Origin: Kangiella aquimarina DSM 16071
GTDB taxonomy: Bacteria > Pseudomonadota > Gammaproteobacteria > Enterobacterales > Kangiellaceae
Length of the DNA stretch: 64,000 nt
Direction: 5' to 3'
NCBI RefSeq assembly: GCF_000374105.1
Contig: NZ_KB893650.1
Coordinates: forward strand, 1,048,862 to 1,112,861
Position 1 is the stretch's first letter, and each line of letters begins with the position of its first letter. This document shows positions 62,028-64,000 of this stretch, one piece after another. A program made the position numbers and the translations under genes. Below the pieces are notes generated by a model, which did no database searches, was not told the origin of the DNA, and saw only the letters and a program-made list of their open reading frames with translations.

Positions 62028-64000
62028 TTAGCCAGCAATGGCTTCTAATATTTTCTGTTTAACTTGTTTGAGCTCAGCCTTATCTTTTAGAGGCTGGTTA
62101 TTACGACGACTCAGGGTAAAGGTATCTTCAACTCGCTCACCCAGAGTCACAATCTTGGCCGAGTGGACTTTTAGCTCGCAGTCCATAAAGGCCTGTCCCA
62201 ATTTTGCCAAAAGTGCCGGACGATCCAAAGCGGTAATTTCCAATGTGGTCAGATTGGATTTTTCGTCATAACTAAAGGCTATACGAGTTTTTACATTGAA
62301 ATGTTTCAGGCGGCTTGGCACGGCTCGAGTCACATCAAGTCTACGGTTCTCAAGGTCGGACAGACCATCAATTAAATTGTCACGAATTTCCTGAATACGT
62401 CGCTCATAGGAAAGAGGGTGGCCTTGTTCATCAAGAACAATGAAAGTATCCAGGCATAGACCTTTCGGCGAGGTGTATAAAGTGGCTGCCTGAATATTCA
62501 GGTGATTCTGACTAAGCAGGGCAGTAATCGCGGCAAACAGGTCACGCTGATCTTCAATCGCGATAAATACTTCGGTACCAGCCTGTGAGCGGTGATTCTT
62601 AATTGCAACGTAAGGAAGTTCAGGTTGCGACATTAACTGTTCGGTCTGCCAGATAATCTGCTCAGGGTGGTAACGCAATAAATATTCATCACCGAGCTCT
62701 TCAAGCAATTCTCGAATAGGCTCAATTGAATCGCCAACCTTACCAAACTGCTCCAGTACTTGCTGACGAGTATCTTGCACCATTTCACTTTGGTTAGCTC
62801 GAGGTGTAGATTGAGTCAGATATTGCTTTGTAGCTAAAAATAACTCCTTAAGCAGCGACTCTTTCCAGGAATTCCATAGAGTTGGATTGGTTGCGCGAAT
62901 ATCTGAAACCGTTAATACATACAGTAGCTCAAGGTGCAAAATCGAAGGAATTTGCTTGGCAAAGGTTTCAATGATGTTTGGATCGCTGATATCTTTGCGT
63001 TGGGCTACCAATGACATAATCAAGTGGTTTTTGACCAGCCATGACACCAGTTCGCAAATGTGTGGCTCAAGTCCGATACTTTGTGTGTATTCAAGTGCGT
63101 CAATAGCCCCAAGTTCAGAGTGATCACCACCGCGACCTTTGCCAATATCATGAAAAATGGCGGCCAGATAAAGCGGGGTAGGATCGACCAGAGTTTTCAT
63201 AATCTTACTGCACAGAGGGAATTCCTGCTGAAACTCTGGTTTGTTGTAACGAATAATGTGGCGCAGTAAAAACAGAGTATGCTCATCAACCGTGTAGGCA
63301 TGAAATAAGTCAAACTGCATCTGACCTTCAATCTTGGCAAAAAGAGGAATCAGCGAGCCAAGAATATTGGTTCGCTTCATCAGGGCAAAGCCGCGACTGG
63401 TCAATTGCTTAGTGGATAAAAACTCTTTGAAGAAGCTGATGTTTATCGGGTCGTTTCGATATTGCTCATTAACGATTTGCTGACTCGAGCGAATGATCCG
63501 CAACGTACGAGCTTCGATTTCCTGAATCTCAGGATGCAGTGAAATATGGCGGAAGATTTTGATCAGGCAGTGAGGCTTTTTATAAAACAAATCCGGATCG
63601 TTGGCGCCAATGCGACCTTTGTAGATATAGAAATCATCATCCAGGTCTATGACTTTCTGGCGTTCATCCGGACGTAAATGCTCCTGTTCAAAAACCTGAA
63701 TAAACAGTTCGTTCAAATTTCGAATCGACATTACAGCGCGATAATAACGTTGCATCATATGCTCAACCGCAAGCTTATGATCGTCATCTTCGTATCCAAG
63801 CCACTCTGCGACTTTTTTCTGATGCTCGAATAACAGCCGATCTTCACGTTTGTCACACAGCACGTGTAATGCAAAGCGAACACGGTTTAAGTATTGCTGA
63901 TGATTAATCAGACTTTTATATTCGCGTCGAGTGAAAATGCCATGGGCAATCAGATCATGCAGACTGCTGGTTTTAAAATGCTTGAGCGTGATCCACTGCA
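62028..64000 (-). CDS. glnD: PII uridylyltransferase/uridylyl-removing enzyme GlnD (5' partial)
   Basis: GlnD senses glutamine and modifies PII proteins. The frame is open from the stop at 62028 to the end of the window, about 657 codons; upstream of GTG 63863 it still reads [14 protein letters not shown] and [20 protein letters not shown], typical GlnD, so 63863 is not the start. Visible are the linker, an HD domain ([19 protein letters not shown], uridylyl removal) and two C-terminal ACT domains (about [20 protein letters not shown] and [19 protein letters not shown]). The nucleotidyltransferase domain is missing only because the window ends. Confidence 0.95.
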   Translation of the reverse strand, partial: QWITLKHFKTSSLHDLIAHGIFTRREYKSLINHQQYLNRVRFALHVLCDKREDRLLFEHQKKVAEWLGYEDDDHKLAVEHMMQRYYRAVMSIRNLNELFIQVFEQEHLRPDERQKVIDLDDDFYIYKGRIGANDPDLFYKKPHCLIKIFRHISLHPEIQEIEARTLRIIRSSQQIVNEQYRNDPINISFFKEFLSTKQLTSRGFALMKRTNILGSLIPLFAKIEGQMQFDLFHAYTVDEHTLFLLRHIIRYNKPEFQQEFPLCSKIMKTLVDPTPLYLAAIFHDIGKGRGGDHSELGAIDALEYTQSIGLEPHICELVSWLVKNHLIMSLVAQRKDISDPNIIETFAKQIPSILHLELLYVLTVSDIRATNPTLWNSWKESLLKELFLATKQYLTQSTPRANQSEMVQDTRQQVLEQFGKVGDSIEPIRELLEELGDEYLLRYHPEQIIWQTEQLMSQPELPYVAIKNHRSQAGTEVFIAIEDQRDLFAAITALLSQNHLNIQAATLYTSPKGLCLDTFIVLDEQGHPLSYERRIQEIRDNLIDGLSDLENRRLDVTRAVPSRLKHFNVKTRIAFSYDEKSNLTTLEITALDRPALLAKLGQAFMDCELKVHSAKIVTLGERVEDTFTLSRRNNQPLKDKAELKQVKQKILEAIAG

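Overview
The window looks like ordinary chromosome from a free-living, aerobic gammaproteobacterium of moderate to low GC. Many gene orders match Pseudomonas, Vibrio or Escherichia: tig-clpP...clpX-lon-hupB-ppiD, gloB/yafS-rnhA-dnaQ, glnD-dapD-arsC-dapE, fadI-fadJ, sapABCDF and ynbAB. The content (beta-oxidation, a TonB2/TtpC-type energy system, few sugar genes) would fit a marine Oceanospirillales/Kangiella-like bacterium, but that placement is inference. I see no phage, integrase, IS element or CRISPR array.

Layout. 1-2215: end of fadI and all of fadJ. 2350-3995: a 52-residue membrane peptide and two tandem paralogous outer-membrane barrels, all on the minus strand. 4122-7992: MoxR ATPase, DUF58 protein and transglutaminase, the classic three-gene set. 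8096-11773: miaE (with a clear sigma70 promoter), pepE, a secreted single-CxxCH protein and a DUF924 protein. 11770-13832 (minus): ClpP-fold-like lipoprotein, lpxH and ppiB. 14001-15398: cysS, followed by a 24-bp perfect inverted repeat of REPIN type. 15477-19146: XRE regulator divergent from a ynbA-ynbB-plsC-like phospholipid cluster. 20067-19213: folD. 20244-20726: tRNA Pro-Arg-His-Leu behind one strong promoter.

20883-33209 is the trigger factor/protease block (tig, clpP, clpX, lon, hupB, tRNA-Val, tRNA-Asp, ppiD). Between clpP and clpX lie two convergent genes: an ATP/ADP-translocase-like carrier and a secreted protein that joins a PPP-type phosphatase to a PI3/4-kinase-like fold. 38534-33284 (minus) is sapABCDF. 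38831-47254 holds an outer-membrane protein, a TonB2 locus (DUF3450, TtpC, ExbB, ExbD, TonB, TPR protein) and a large periplasmic protein that may be a degenerate M16 peptidase. 47409-51930 joins ycjX-ycjF to a NatAB-type exporter. 54385-52025 (minus) is gloB-mltD. 54473-57115 is yafS-like, rnhA, dnaQ and an enoyl-CoA hydratase. 64000-57173 (minus) is the end of glnD, then dapD, arsC-like, dapE, an M15 peptidase, a DUF2897-like peptide and an SLC13 carrier.

Most of the window is housekeeping. The strongest candidate for something little described is the phosphatase-kinase fusion at 24467-26362. Next come the orphan at 45371-47254, the single-haem protein at 9655-11187, and a recurring layout in which a terminator-like hairpin lies directly in front of the next gene's start codon (clpP, lon and the 45371 gene).
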